DNA of 64,000 nucleotides from Pedobacter sp. KBW06 (GTDB lineage: Bacteria; Bacteroidota; Bacteroidia; Sphingobacteriales; Sphingobacteriaceae): contig NZ_QAJL01000001.1 in the NCBI RefSeq assembly GCF_003852525.1, forward strand, positions 1,997,268 through 2,061,267, given 5' to 3'. The first letter of the stretch is position 1. Each line of letters starts with the position of its first letter. A program made the translations under genes and the position numbers. Under the pieces are notes generated by a model. That model saw only the letters and a list, made by a program, of their open reading frames with translations, was not told the DNA's origin and made no database searches. This document shows positions 18,677 to 27,984 of this stretch, one piece after another.

Positions 18677-18696
18677 GTTCCGAAACGATACTTCTG

Positions 18697-18730
18697 AAAA
18701 AACCGGTGTTAAAAATAACACCGGTTTTTT
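18697..18730. terminator. Bidirectional terminator between glyS and sdhB
   Basis: A 15-bp perfect stem (18697-18711 with 18716-18730, loop of 4 A) with A-run and T-run flanks works in both directions. It is shared by the converging glyS and sdhB genes and touches the sdhB stop codon. Confidence 0.85.
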
Positions 18731-19473
18731 TATTTTAAAACTTTACTCAGGGTATATTCCCAATTCATACGCGCAATATTCAGCACAGAAATATCCTGAG
18801 GACATTCCACTTCACAGGCTTCGGTATTGGTACAATGTCCAAAAGCTTCGATATCCATCTGTTCTACCATAGAAAGCACCCTTTTCCTGGACTCTATCTT
18901 TCCCTGTGGCAGTTTGGCCAGGTGGGCAATTTTTGCAGAAGTAAATAAGGCAGCACTCGAGTTTTTACAAGTGGCCACGCAGGCACCGCAGCCGATACAG
19001 GCTGCCGAGTCAAAGGCCGATTCTGCATGTTCATGGCTCACAGGAATTCCGTTTGCTTCCGGTGCCTGTCCTGTGTTTACCGAGATGAAACCTCCCGCCA
19101 TAATGATCCTGTCGAATGCCGACCGGTCTACCCGCAAATCTCTTTTTACCGGAAAGCCTTTACCCCGGAAAGGTTCTACATAAATCGTATCTCCGTCTTT
19201 AAATTCCCGCATGTGCAGCTGACAGGTCGTGAGGTGCGGGATTGGCCCGTGTGCACGCCCGTTGATCATCATTCCGCATTGGCCACAGATGCCTTCCCTG
19301 CAATCGTGATCGAACTCCACCGGCCGGTCCCCGCTAAGAATCAGCTGCTCGTTCAGCGTATCCATCATTTCCAGGAAGGACATATGAGGAATGACATGAT
19401 CCAGCTCATAATCTACTAGTCTGCCGGGGCTTCCGGCATCAGTTTGCCTCCATATTTTCAAATTGATCTTCAT
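18730..19473 (-). CDS. sdhB: Succinate dehydrogenase/fumarate reductase iron-sulfur subunit
   Basis: A 247-residue subunit carrying the electron chain from FAD to quinone. The 2Fe-2S ligands are in CREGICGQCGMM and the later LTTCQLH; the 4Fe-4S motif is CIGCGACVATCKN; the 3Fe-4S cluster is bound by CTNTEACEVECP. It is the last gene of the operon, 12 bases after sdhA, and ends at a shared terminator. Partner order SdhC-SdhA-SdhB with a single cytochrome b is the Wolinella/Bacillus type used with menaquinone. Confidence 0.93.
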   Translation of the reverse strand: MKINLKIWRQTDAGSPGRLVDYELDHVIPHMSFLEMMDTLNEQLILSGDRPVEFDHDCREGICGQCGMMINGRAHGPIPHLTTCQLHMREFKDGDTIYVEPFRGKGFPVKRDLRVDRSAFDRIIMAGGFISVNTGQAPEANGIPVSHEHAESAFDSAACIGCGACVATCKNSSAALFTSAKIAHLAKLPQGKIESRKRVLSMVEQMDIEAFGHCTNTEACEVECPQDISVLNIARMNWEYTLSKVLK

Positions 19474-19485
19474 GTTCCGGTTTGA

Positions 19486-21402
19486 TTATTTGTAACTTCT
19501 TACGGTTAATTCCACGTTTTCAAAATGCAGCGGTTCAGGAACCAGCCTTTCCTCCTTGTCCTCCCCCTGCCACTGCCAGGCGGATACAAAACAAAATGCT
19601 TCATCATTCCTCAAAGCTTCCCCTTCCGGGGTTTGGTATTCTTCCCTGAAATGGGCCCCGCAAGACTCTTCTCTTGTTAAAGCATCCTGGCACATCAGTT
19701 CTGCCACTTCCAGATAGTCACTGATCCGTCCTGCCTTTTCCAGTTCTCCATTCATTTCTTCTTCCGTTCCCGGAACTTTGAGCTGCTCATAGAAATCTTC
19801 ACGCAGTTTTTTGATTTCATCGATGGCATACAACAACCCATCCTTACTTCTGGACAGGCCACAATAATCATACAGCAGTTTACCGAGTGTTTTATGGTAA
19901 TGATCCGCTGTTTTAGTTCCGTTTATCGCGAGTAATTTCCCTAAATGTGCCCTCACTCCAATCTCTGCATCTATGAACTCCTGTGCCTCCGCATCCGGTT
20001 TTTCCGCATGAATCTCTCCTGCGAGGTAATTAGATACCGTATAAGGCGCAACGAAATAACCATCCACACAAGCCTGCAACAGCGAGTTCGCCCCAAGACG
20101 GTTGGCACCATGGTCTGCAAAATTTGCTTCACCAAGGGCGAATAATCCAGGAATGGTGGTCATCAGTTCGTAATCTACCCATAGTCCGCCCATAGAGAAA
20201 TGCGCTGCCGGGGAGATCATCATCGGCTCTGAATAGGCATCTGTATCCGTAATCTTCCGGTACATGGCAAACAGGTTTCCATATTTTTCTTTAATCTTTT
20301 CTTTTCCCTGTTCTTTGATCGCTTTAGAGAAGTCCAGGTAGACTGCATTTAACTGCGGTCCTACCCCAAATCCGGCATCGATCCGTTCTTTGGCTGCTCT
20401 GGAAGAAATATCCCTTGGGGCCAGGTTTCCAAAAGCAGGATACCGGCGTTCCAGGTAATAGTCCCGTTCATCTTCAGGAATATCATTTGGTTTTCTTTTC
20501 TCCTCCGGCTTTAAAGGCACCCAAATCCGGCCATCATTGCGGAGCGATTCAGACATCAGGGTCAGTTTGCTTTGGTAATCCCCGGATTGCGGAAGCGAAG
20601 TTGGGTGAACCTGGGTCCAGCTTGGACAGGCCATGAATGCCCCTTTCTTATGTGCACGCCAAATGGCAGAAGCATTACAGCCCATCGCGAGGGTGGATAA
20701 ATAATAGATCTTTCCAAATCCTCCGGTAGCCAGAATCACCGTATTTGCCGTATGGCGTTCAATCTCTCCTGTATCCAGATTTCTGACGATGATCCCCCTG
20801 GCTTTTCCATCTACCAGGACCAGATCCAGCATTTCATGACGGGTATAAAGCGTCACGGTTTTTGCCGCAGCCTGTCTCATCAATGCCTGATAAGCACCCA
20901 GCAGCAATTGTTGTCCGGTTTGTCCCCTGGCATAAAAAGTCCGGCTTACCTGAACACCCCCAAAGGAACGGTTGTTTAGGTAGCCGCCATATTCTCTTCC
21001 AAAAGGCACCCCTTGTGCTACTGCCTGGTCTATCAGCTGTGCGGAACACTCTGCCAGACGGTAAACATTGGCTTCCCGGGAGCGGAAATCCCCTCCCTTA
21101 ATCGTATCGTAAAACATACGGTACACACTATCCCCATCATTTTTATAATTCTTGGCGGCATTTACCCCGCCCTGTGCCGCTACAGAATGGGCTCTTCTTG
21201 CAGAATCCTGGAAACAAAAAGATTTGACCTTATACCCCATTTCCGCGAGCGATGCCGCCGCAGCACTTCCGGCAAGTCCGGTTCCAACCACAATCACTTC
21301 CAGCTTCTTTCTGTTGGCCGGATTAACCAGTTTTGCATGGTCTTTATAAAAACTCCATTTATCTTTTAAGGGGCCGGGAGGTATTTTTGCATTTAGTTCC
21401 AT
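19486..21402 (-). CDS. sdhA: Succinate dehydrogenase/fumarate reductase flavoprotein subunit
   Basis: A 638-residue flavoprotein that interconverts succinate and fumarate. The FAD-binding start is [20 protein letters not shown] (residues about 36-55); [13 protein letters not shown] contains the His for covalent FAD attachment; [11 protein letters not shown] and MGGLWVDYE with [12 protein letters not shown] are typical active-site and FAD regions. It overlaps sdhC by 10 bases. The family is the type with quinol:fumarate reductase or succinate:menaquinone oxidoreductase function; direction cannot be read from sequence. Confidence 0.95.
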   Translation of the reverse strand: MELNAKIPPGPLKDKWSFYKDHAKLVNPANRKKLEVIVVGTGLAGSAAAASLAEMGYKVKSFCFQDSARRAHSVAAQGGVNAAKNYKNDGDSVYRMFYDTIKGGDFRSREANVYRLAECSAQLIDQAVAQGVPFGREYGGYLNNRSFGGVQVSRTFYARGQTGQQLLLGAYQALMRQAAAKTVTLYTRHEMLDLVLVDGKARGIIVRNLDTGEIERHTANTVILATGGFGKIYYLSTLAMGCNASAIWRAHKKGAFMACPSWTQVHPTSLPQSGDYQSKLTLMSESLRNDGRIWVPLKPEEKRKPNDIPEDERDYYLERRYPAFGNLAPRDISSRAAKERIDAGFGVGPQLNAVYLDFSKAIKEQGKEKIKEKYGNLFAMYRKITDTDAYSEPMMISPAAHFSMGGLWVDYELMTTIPGLFALGEANFADHGANRLGANSLLQACVDGYFVAPYTVSNYLAGEIHAEKPDAEAQEFIDAEIGVRAHLGKLLAINGTKTADHYHKTLGKLLYDYCGLSRSKDGLLYAIDEIKKLREDFYEQLKVPGTEEEMNGELEKAGRISDYLEVAELMCQDALTREESCGAHFREEYQTPEGEALRNDEAFCFVSAWQWQGEDKEERLVPEPLHFENVELTVRSYK

Positions 21403-22070
21403 GATACATGCTGAGTTAAATAAATGTAAATCGGGATAATCGCAAATCCTGCCGTGATGGCATAGCTATAGCCCCTGCCGAAGATTCTGATCCAGGAAAC
21501 GTATTTTGGATGGTAAACACCCAGGGAACGTGCCGCGCTAAAAAAACCGTGTAAAAGGTGATACCCTAAGGCAAACATGGAGAGCACATAAAAAAGTACG
21601 TACCACCAGTCCTGATAAGCAGCGATCACGATGGTGTATAAATCTTTATGACCATACTCATCCGTTGGTAATGCACCAAATTTATACTGATACCAGAAGT
21701 CTTTGAAATGAAAAACCAGAAAGATCAGGATCAGTGTACCAAGGATTCCCATATTCCGGGAATACCATTTACTCGATGCCCCTCTTTGATCAACGGCATA
21801 TTTACCCGCTGTTTTCCGGTTTTTAAGTGTGATCACCAGCGCGTCCAGGCAATGAACGATCAGGGAAGTATATAAAACATAGGAAATGATCTTAATGAAA
21901 ATATTTCCGGAGAGCAGCTGAGAATAGCCGTTAAAGCTTTCCTTTGCCTGTACGGCCGGCAACAGCAGCTGCAGGTTGCCCAGCAGGTGGATCACCAGAA
22001 AAAAGCAAAGAAATAATCCCGTTAAGGCCATCAGCGTTTTTCGCATCAGAGTAGAGAAAGTACTTTTCAT
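21393..22070 (-). CDS. sdhC: Succinate dehydrogenase cytochrome b subunit
   Basis: A 225-residue membrane protein with five hydrophobic helices, the form of the di-haem type B subunit that anchors SdhAB and transfers electrons to menaquinone. Candidate haem-ligand histidines lie in the helices around [32 protein letters not shown] and [10 protein letters not shown]. The start is 10 bases after the stop of the transporter gene and the end overlaps sdhA by 10 bases, so the genes are translated from one message. Confidence 0.92.
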   Translation of the reverse strand: MKSTFSTLMRKTLMALTGLFLCFFLVIHLLGNLQLLLPAVQAKESFNGYSQLLSGNIFIKIISYVLYTSLIVHCLDALVITLKNRKTAGKYAVDQRGASSKWYSRNMGILGTLILIFLVFHFKDFWYQYKFGALPTDEYGHKDLYTIVIAAYQDWWYVLFYVLSMFALGYHLLHGFFSAARSLGVYHPKYVSWIRIFGRGYSYAITAGFAIIPIYIYLTQHVSWN

Positions 22071-22080
22071 TCTATTTCAT

Positions 22081-23511
22081 TTAATATAAACCAATTGCTT
22101 TCCACCAGAGGCCTCCGATGCCCATCCAGATGATCAGGAAGAAAATACTTAATATGAATCCACGCGACCACCAGTCCTTGACTTCGACATAGGTACTGCC
22201 AAAAAATACCGGTGCCGGGCCATGCCCATAATGGGTTAATGTTCCAAATATCCCACCACAAAAACCAAGGGATAAAGCCAGCAGCATCGGTGGAATTCCA
22301 ATACTTATTCCTACCCCCAGCAATGCCGCATACATGGAAGCCACGTGTGCCGTAGCGCTGGCAAAAAGATAATGACTGTAGAAATAAACCAGGATAATGA
22401 TCGGAAAGGCCATTGTCCAGCTCATTCCGCCGATTTTGGCTTTCACCAGGTTACTGAACCAGGGGATCAGGCCCAGTTGGTTCAGGGCACTGCCCATCAT
22501 CACCAATGCCGAAAACCAGACGATCGTGTCCCATGCACCCTTTTCACTTTTCACATCCTCCCAGGTCAGTACCCTGGAAAGCAATAAGAAGACCAGGCCG
22601 ATAAAAGCCGTAGTTGTCGCATCAATTTTAAAGAAATCTCCGGTAATCCATAAAAACAGCAGGACCACGAAAGCAGTCAGCATGAGCCATTCATTGGTGG
22701 TCACCGCGCCCATTTCTTTCAGTTTCTCTGCCGCCATTTGTGTCGCACCACTTGTTTTTTTAAGCTCGGGAGGATATATTTTGTACAGGATATAAGGCAC
22801 AGCGATCAGCGAGATGATCCCGGGCACAATGGCTGCCCACATCCAGGACATCCAGGTGATGTGGATGCCAAGGTCGGCTGCAAATTTCTGACACATCGGG
22901 TTACTCGCCGTTCCGGTAAGAAACATGGCAGAAGTGACCAGGTTGATGTTGTAACAATTCAAACTCAGGTAAGCCCCCAGTTTCCGGTGTGTTTCGGGTT
23001 GTTCGGGGACAGAGCCGAAGTTCAGGGCCATCGCCTTCATGATGGGATAGATAATCCCACCTCCACGGGCCGTATTGCTGGGAATGGCTGGCGCAAGCAC
23101 CAGGTCTGCCAGTCCGAGCCCATAACCTAAGCCCAAAGAACTGCGACCGAAAACCCGGACAAAAAGATAGGCAATCCTGCTGCCCAATCCGGTTTTAATA
23201 AAGCCACGGGCGATAAAAAAGGAAATCCCTATCAGCCAGATCACTTTATCTCCAAAACTACTCAAAGCCAAAGTGATGGATTTTCCCGGATTTCCCGGTG
23301 CAAGAACCCCCGACAAGGCCACGGTAGCAATCGCGATCATCGACATCGTTCCCATTGAAGCCGCTTTCAGGATGATGCCCAGAATCGTTCCAAGAAAAAT
23401 TGCGAGCAGGTGCCATGCTTCCGGCTTAACACCGTCCGGGATGGGCAAAAACCAAATGATCGCCCCAAAGGCCAGGGTAACCAGCATCATTTTGTAGTTA
23501 ATTTCTTGCAT
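22081..23511 (-). CDS. DASS-family dicarboxylate/anion transporter
   Basis: A 476-residue inner-membrane protein with about 12 hydrophobic segments, of the divalent anion:sodium symporter family (SLC13; CitT/2-oxoglutarate-malate translocator subgroup). The substrate-site motifs are APAIPSNTARGGGI (residues about 139-152) and LTGTASNPM near residue 200, and the second half has the paired LFASATAHVASM. Members exchange or import succinate, fumarate, malate, tartrate or citrate. It lies between a porin gene and sdhCAB, only 10 bases before sdhC, which strongly suggests C4-dicarboxylate transport. Confidence 0.9.
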   Translation of the reverse strand: MQEINYKMMLVTLAFGAIIWFLPIPDGVKPEAWHLLAIFLGTILGIILKAASMGTMSMIAIATVALSGVLAPGNPGKSITLALSSFGDKVIWLIGISFFIARGFIKTGLGSRIAYLFVRVFGRSSLGLGYGLGLADLVLAPAIPSNTARGGGIIYPIMKAMALNFGSVPEQPETHRKLGAYLSLNCYNINLVTSAMFLTGTASNPMCQKFAADLGIHITWMSWMWAAIVPGIISLIAVPYILYKIYPPELKKTSGATQMAAEKLKEMGAVTTNEWLMLTAFVVLLFLWITGDFFKIDATTTAFIGLVFLLLSRVLTWEDVKSEKGAWDTIVWFSALVMMGSALNQLGLIPWFSNLVKAKIGGMSWTMAFPIIILVYFYSHYLFASATAHVASMYAALLGVGISIGIPPMLLALSLGFCGGIFGTLTHYGHGPAPVFFGSTYVEVKDWWSRGFILSIFFLIIWMGIGGLWWKAIGLY

Positions 23512-23530
23512 AGTGTATTGTTTTAGATCT

Positions 23531-24640
23531 TTAAAAACGTGCCTGCACCTGGCAGATCACCCTGTTGGTATTGTATTCTGTGGTGTTTGGTATGTTTCTC
23601 TGATACCTGTCCATCATCAGTCCAAGCTGAACACGGATGGCGTAGGCCTCTGCAAAAGAAGCGCTGAGCATAGGGATGTAAGTTTGTCTGGCGTTCCCGG
23701 ATTGCTTAAAATCAGCATCCAGATATTCGTAACGAAAGGCGAATTCCAGGTCTTTTAACCTGGTATTTTTAAAGCTGTAACTTACATTGGGCAAGACATA
23801 GATTCCGCGCATCGCGTACCTGCTTACCGGAATAACTGGTGTGGTCTGGCTAAAGAATTCCAGACTATTGATTCCCTGTTTGAATTCGGAGGTGAATTTT
23901 ACCCCCCATTTTTCATTGAGTTGTTTTTTATAGTCAAGGTCCAGTCCATAGGCCCAGATCTTCTGCCCCATGTTTTTACCTGCTCCCCCGCTGATGCCCA
24001 AATGCGTGTCTTTACTCAGCCCGAATACCAGTCTCGCGGGGAAGATCTTTCCGTCGTCATTGTCTACGGTATTGCGGTTATTGCCATTAAAGACCCCGAT
24101 CGAATATTCTATAGGAACGGCAATATCTTTGATCTTTCCGGAGAAACTGGCACCAATCTGGAAACTCTGCCAGCTGTTGCCCCCAAACAGGTAATACTGA
24201 TTGGAATAATCTATAGACTGCACAAAATCTACCGGATAGTTGTCTTCCTGTCCGAACTGCGGACGAAACTGACCAAACTGGAAGTTTACATAGTCATTTA
24301 CGCTGTATTTGATAAATGCATTTTCGAGTACTTTATTTTGGGGGTTTCCGGTAAAGTCGCCGAAGTTTACCAGGATCACCGCATTGATGCGGTCGCTGAT
24401 CGTGGCATTGAGTTGCAGACGGGCTCTTTTTACAGAAAATGAGTTATGAGAAACCTGTTCATCACCTGAATGGTGCAACCCTTTAATGTCAACGTCATCA
24501 TCCAGGGAATAGTTGAACTGACTCTGCAGCATTCCGGAAAAGTTGAGCTTAGTTTTCGATGTGACCGGAATATCAATCCCCTGGGCATTTAATAGAAAAG
24601 GTAAAAAAAGGAGGAAAAGGAGCGTTAAATTGGGCTTCAT
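23531..24640 (-). CDS. Phosphate-selective porin O/P-like outer-membrane porin
   Basis: The frame is open to 24670, but the start at 24640 (MKPNLTLLFLLF) gives a clean signal peptide ending in LNAQ, so 369 residues are taken. The mature protein is beta-rich with alternating aromatic strands and a C-terminal aromatic residue (VICQVQARF), and FGQFRPQFGQEDNYPVDF is typical of the OprO/OprP porin family. It is the first gene of an operon with the DASS transporter and sdhCAB, 19 bases before the transporter, so the likely substrates are dicarboxylates rather than phosphate. Confidence 0.85.
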   Translation of the reverse strand: MKPNLTLLFLLFLPFLLNAQGIDIPVTSKTKLNFSGMLQSQFNYSLDDDVDIKGLHHSGDEQVSHNSFSVKRARLQLNATISDRINAVILVNFGDFTGNPQNKVLENAFIKYSVNDYVNFQFGQFRPQFGQEDNYPVDFVQSIDYSNQYYLFGGNSWQSFQIGASFSGKIKDIAVPIEYSIGVFNGNNRNTVDNDDGKIFPARLVFGLSKDTHLGISGGAGKNMGQKIWAYGLDLDYKKQLNEKWGVKFTSEFKQGINSLEFFSQTTPVIPVSRYAMRGIYVLPNVSYSFKNTRLKDLEFAFRYEYLDADFKQSGNARQTYIPMLSASFAEAYAIRVQLGLMMDRYQRNIPNTTEYNTNRVICQVQARF

Positions 24641-25297
24641 TATATTTAAGTTAAGGGATAAAAAACTCAAACGGTAGCTGGTACCTATTGAAAGTTAACA
24701 TTTTTTTCAGATTTTTTTCAATTCATCTAAAAAAAAGCTGACAGAAAGCATGGAATCGAATGAAAATCATTAACAAAAGAATTCCGGGGAATCACATTTT
24801 TATCAAGAAGAAGAAGGATTGATTTATCAAAAAGATGGGGTGGTTTATCAAAAAGAAGGATGTCCTGATTAAAGAGCTGGTATCATGGCCTTCGGTGGAC
24901 CGGGCATTCCTGACAGGCAGGCCGGAAATCCTGTTAAAGGAAAACGGGGAAGCCTCGTCCGAAGCTCCCCCGTTTAAATTAACGCTCTCACATATATAGA
25001 CGCTCATAAATTCAGATTATTATATCTCAGTAAAAATATTTTTATAATTATTTTCATAATCTGCCTTGTTGTCTTTTAATTGGCATTACGCACCAATAAT
25101 TGTCATTATTAGAATAAGAAAATACACTTAGCTCCTGCCCTTCGCTGATGATGCACCAGAGCATCCCAGCCTGTTACCAGAGCATCCCAGCCTGCTAAAG
25201 AGGGAAATTATTATTTCTTTGCCCCACTCGCCTGAACCTCATTGAAGAATAAAAGGCGAAAGATACTAGATGGCCGGTTTTTTGCGTTAAAGCGCAT
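24641..25297. other. 657-bp intergenic region upstream of the porin operon
   Basis: This divergent gap should contain the promoter of the porin-transporter-sdh operon and that of the CAP gene. I see no clear TAnnTTTG with a good -33 box. The phrase TTTATCAAAAAG recurs at about 24827 and 24849, and a 21-bp tandem repeat lies at 25155-25196. An open frame of 71 codons on the minus strand (24792-25007) has low-complexity hydrophobic ends and is not called. Confidence 0.4.
25155..25196. repeat. Two tandem copies of a 21-bp unit
   Basis: ACCAGAGCATCCCAGCCTGTT (25155-25175) is followed directly by a second copy (25176-25196) with one change in the last but one base. It lies about 100 bases upstream of the CAP-domain gene and is absent elsewhere in the window as far as I can see. 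Confidence 0.85.
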
Positions 25298-25987
25298 ATG
25301 AAAATGATCACCATTGCCCTTTGTTTCTTGTTTCCCCTCCTGTCAGCCGGTACTTCCGAAAAATCAGACCCCGACGACAGCTGGACAAAAGAGGAATTAA
25401 GAATGGCCAATACCGCCGGCAATGCCGATTACCTCACCGCCGAGGAAAAAGATATGGTCATTTACATGAACCTTGCAAGAATGGATGGAGCCAAATTTTT
25501 CGACACCTATTTTCAGGAATTTGTTGACGCCCATAACCTGCAAATGCAGCAATACGGTAATTACAATGAAGTAAGGGTAAACAGGAACGACAATTATTAT
25601 AAAAGTCTCCGCAGAGACCTGGAGAAGGTGAAGGATTTCCCTGTATTCTGGCCGGATGAAGCGCTCAGCAACGTGGCTAAATTACACGCAAAAGACCTGA
25701 ACAGAAATAATTTTGCAGGACATACTTCTAAAGACGGACGTACCGTCCAACAACGTATTGGAAGGATATATCCCAATAAATCAAACGGAGAATGCCTGGC
25801 TTTTGGATTTACATCCGGCTTATCCAACGTCTGTATGTTGCTGCTCGACAAGGGGGTTGCAGACCTTGGCCATCGAAAGCTCATCCTGAATACCTCTTCA
25901 AAACTAAATACTGTAGGCTTGAGCATTCAGCCTCACAGGCGCTACCGTTATTGTGCAGTAATAGACTTCGTATCCCTTCCGGATTAA
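25298..25987 (+). CDS. CAP (SCP/PR1) domain secreted protein
   Basis: A 229-residue protein with a hydrophobic signal segment (residues 3-17). The C-terminal two thirds match the CAP superfamily: KLHAKDLNRNNFAGHTSKDG with the conserved His, RTVQQRIGRIYP, GECLAFGF and GVADLGHRKLILN near residue 190. The His and Glu of the CAP cavity (H in GHT, E in GEC, H in GHR) are present. Functions of bacterial CAP proteins are poorly known; envelope binding or hydrolysis is possible. The start has MKM; ATG at 25298 is preferred, a downstream ATG three codons on is possible. Confidence 0.8.
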   Translation: MKMITIALCFLFPLLSAGTSEKSDPDDSWTKEELRMANTAGNADYLTAEEKDMVIYMNLARMDGAKFFDTYFQEFVDAHNLQMQQYGNYNEVRVNRNDNYYKSLRRDLEKVKDFPVFWPDEALSNVAKLHAKDLNRNNFAGHTSKDGRTVQQRIGRIYPNKSNGECLAFGFTSGLSNVCMLLLDKGVADLGHRKLILNTSSKLNTVGLSIQPHRRYRYCAVIDFVSLPD

Positions 25988-26314
25988 TTATTTACAATTA
26001 AATAACTTAGAATTGCTTTGAATTGATGAAAAAGGTGCCGAGCTTTGCCCGGATGAAAGCAAGTGAGGGTAAATATATAACTGTGTATAGGCGTTTCCGC
26101 CGATATGTTAGAGACAATTACGCCTTTGGCTTTGCCTTTCAGAGTACCTGTAGAGATTTTATTCTCTTTGCCCCGAATCTTCCAACATAAGATTTCTTTG
26201 ATTCAGGGGCCTGTTCATTTATCAAAATCACCATTTAAATCATGCTGAAGGCATACGATTCTTAAATCATGTTCCTGTCAGTCTGACCATTTTCCTTTTA
26301 TTTATCCTCAATTT
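25988..26314. other. 327-bp intergenic region
   Basis: No gene, terminator with T-run or -7 box stands out. The string TTAAATCATG occurs twice (about 26234 and 26262) and there is a small palindrome around GTCAGTCTGAC at 26278-26288 in the presumed promoter area of the glutamate-synthase-like gene. Confidence 0.3.
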
Positions 26315-27838
26315 ATGAAACAAAAAGAATTTCGTTCTATACTTGGAACAGTATTTCTTTGGATCGCCTTACTGGGCATTGTCGCTTTAATCGTGAACGC
26401 ATTTTATCAAAAATCTGCATTCCACCTGTTGATCGCCTTACCGGTTATTTTAGTTACCGCATTGGCCTACGACCGTTTTCAGTCGAAACATGCCGTATTG
26501 CGCAATTACCCGGTAATTGGCCGTTTACGTTATTTCTTTGAATCCATCAGGCCTGAAATGCGCCAGTATTTCTTCGAATCGGAACTGGATGGAAAACCTT
26601 TTAACCGCCGCCAGCGCTCTATTGTTTATCAAAGGGCAAAAAATGAAAGAGAAACCGTTGCTTTTGGAATGCAGGTAGACCCTTATCAGGAAGGATACGA
26701 ATGGGTATCACACAGCATTTACCCTAAGAAATTAAACAATATGGACCTCCGCGTAAAAGTAGGTGGACAGGCCTGTTTACAACCTTACAACCTGAGCATC
26801 CTGAACATTGGTGCTATGAGTTTTGGTGCCCTGAGCAAAACAGCCATCCAATCCTTAAGCAATGGAGCCAGCCTCAATGGCTTTGCCCACAATACCGGCG
26901 AAGGAGGAATCAGTCCTTACCACGTTAAAGGTGGTGGCGACCTGATCTGGCAGGTAGGGACGGGATATTTCGGATGCAGGGATGCGGAAGGAAAATTTGA
27001 TCCGGCCCTATTCCAGAAAAACTCCAAAAGAGAGTATGTGAGAATGATTGAGCTGAAATTATCTCAGGGTGCAAAACCGGGACATGGCGGGATTTTACCG
27101 GCGGCGAAAAATACCCCTGAAATTGCAGAGATCAGAAACGTAGTGGCAGGAACAACGATCCTTTCTCCTCCGGCACACAGCACTTTCTCCAATGCCACAG
27201 GATTGATGCGTTTCATACAGCAGCTGCGTGAGCTTTCAGGAGGAAAACCAGTAGGTTTTAAATTGTGTATCGGAAGCAAACAGGAATTTATAGACATCTG
27301 TGAAGCCATGTCACTGACCAGAATCTCTCCGGATTTCATCACTATTGACGGTGCAGAAGGCGGAACCGGAGCAGCTCCGCTTGAATATACAGATTACGTG
27401 GGGATGCCACTATTGGACGCCCTTTCATTCGTGAACATCACCTTAAAGAAATACGGACTTAGAGACGACATTAAAATTCTGGCTTCGGGAAAGATCATCA
27501 CCGGATTTGACATCATGAGGGTGGTTGCCCTTGGTGCCGACGCCTGCTACAGTGCCAGAGGAATGATGATGGCCCTGGGTTGTATTCAGGCCCTGAAATG
27601 CGACAGCGGTAAATGTCCGGTAGGAATCGCTACCCAGGACAAGAGTTTGTTCAAAGGGATCGATGTGACCGACAAAAAACACCGCGTAGCAAATTTCCAT
27701 AAAAACACTGTCCACGCAACAGTAGAACTGATGGAAGCCTGCGGATTTGATACCCTTTCGGAGATTAAACCGGAACGTTTCAACAGAAGAATTGATACCA
27801 CGAAAACCCTGAATTTCAAGGAGATCTATTTCTCTTAG
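26315..27838 (+). CDS. FMN-binding glutamate synthase family protein
   Basis: A 507-residue protein with two hydrophobic helices at residues about 8-45, then a TIM-barrel glutamate-synthase-like domain. SILNIGAMSFGALSKTAIQSL, GTGAAPLEYTDYVG and SARGMMMALGCIQALKCDSG followed by KCPVGIAT are the FMN and Fe-S regions of the GltB core. It lacks the glutamine amidotransferase domain of full GltB, so it could not use glutamine on its own; the physiological substrate of this stand-alone, membrane-anchored family is not known. It is a single-gene unit followed by a strong terminator. Confidence 0.85.
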   Translation: MKQKEFRSILGTVFLWIALLGIVALIVNAFYQKSAFHLLIALPVILVTALAYDRFQSKHAVLRNYPVIGRLRYFFESIRPEMRQYFFESELDGKPFNRRQRSIVYQRAKNERETVAFGMQVDPYQEGYEWVSHSIYPKKLNNMDLRVKVGGQACLQPYNLSILNIGAMSFGALSKTAIQSLSNGASLNGFAHNTGEGGISPYHVKGGGDLIWQVGTGYFGCRDAEGKFDPALFQKNSKREYVRMIELKLSQGAKPGHGGILPAAKNTPEIAEIRNVVAGTTILSPPAHSTFSNATGLMRFIQQLRELSGGKPVGFKLCIGSKQEFIDICEAMSLTRISPDFITIDGAEGGTGAAPLEYTDYVGMPLLDALSFVNITLKKYGLRDDIKILASGKIITGFDIMRVVALGADACYSARGMMMALGCIQALKCDSGKCPVGIATQDKSLFKGIDVTDKKHRVANFHKNTVHATVELMEACGFDTLSEIKPERFNRRIDTTKTLNFKEIYFS

Positions 27839-27864
27839 TGATACATCGGGAATATCAAATGGAC

Positions 27865-27901
27865 AAAAGGGCTGTCTTCTGTAAAAGGAGACAGCCCTTT
27901 T
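27865..27901 (+). terminator. Terminator after the glutamate synthase-like gene
   Basis: A 13-bp stem (27865-27877 with 27889-27901) ends in TTTTTAATTTT. It lies 26 bases after the stop codon. Confidence 0.85.
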
Positions 27902-27957
27902 TAATTTTATATATATTATGCCTGTTAATTAAACATCAATAAATCATTATCAATACT

Positions 27958-27965
27958 TAAATTTG
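27958..27965 (+). promoter_or_regulatory. TAnnTTTG -7 box before the LTA synthase-like gene
   Basis: TAAATTTG lies 19 bases before the TTG start codon at 27985 and downstream of the preceding terminator, so it is a plausible promoter for the sulfatase-GtrA pair. Confidence 0.5.
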
Positions 27966-27984
27966 CAGGGTTAAAATCAAGACT

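Noticed and set aside
24792..25007. 71-codon minus-strand open frame
   Set aside because: Low-complexity Phe/Leu/Ile ends coming from a TTTATCAAAAAG repeat, no start signal and no homology recognised.
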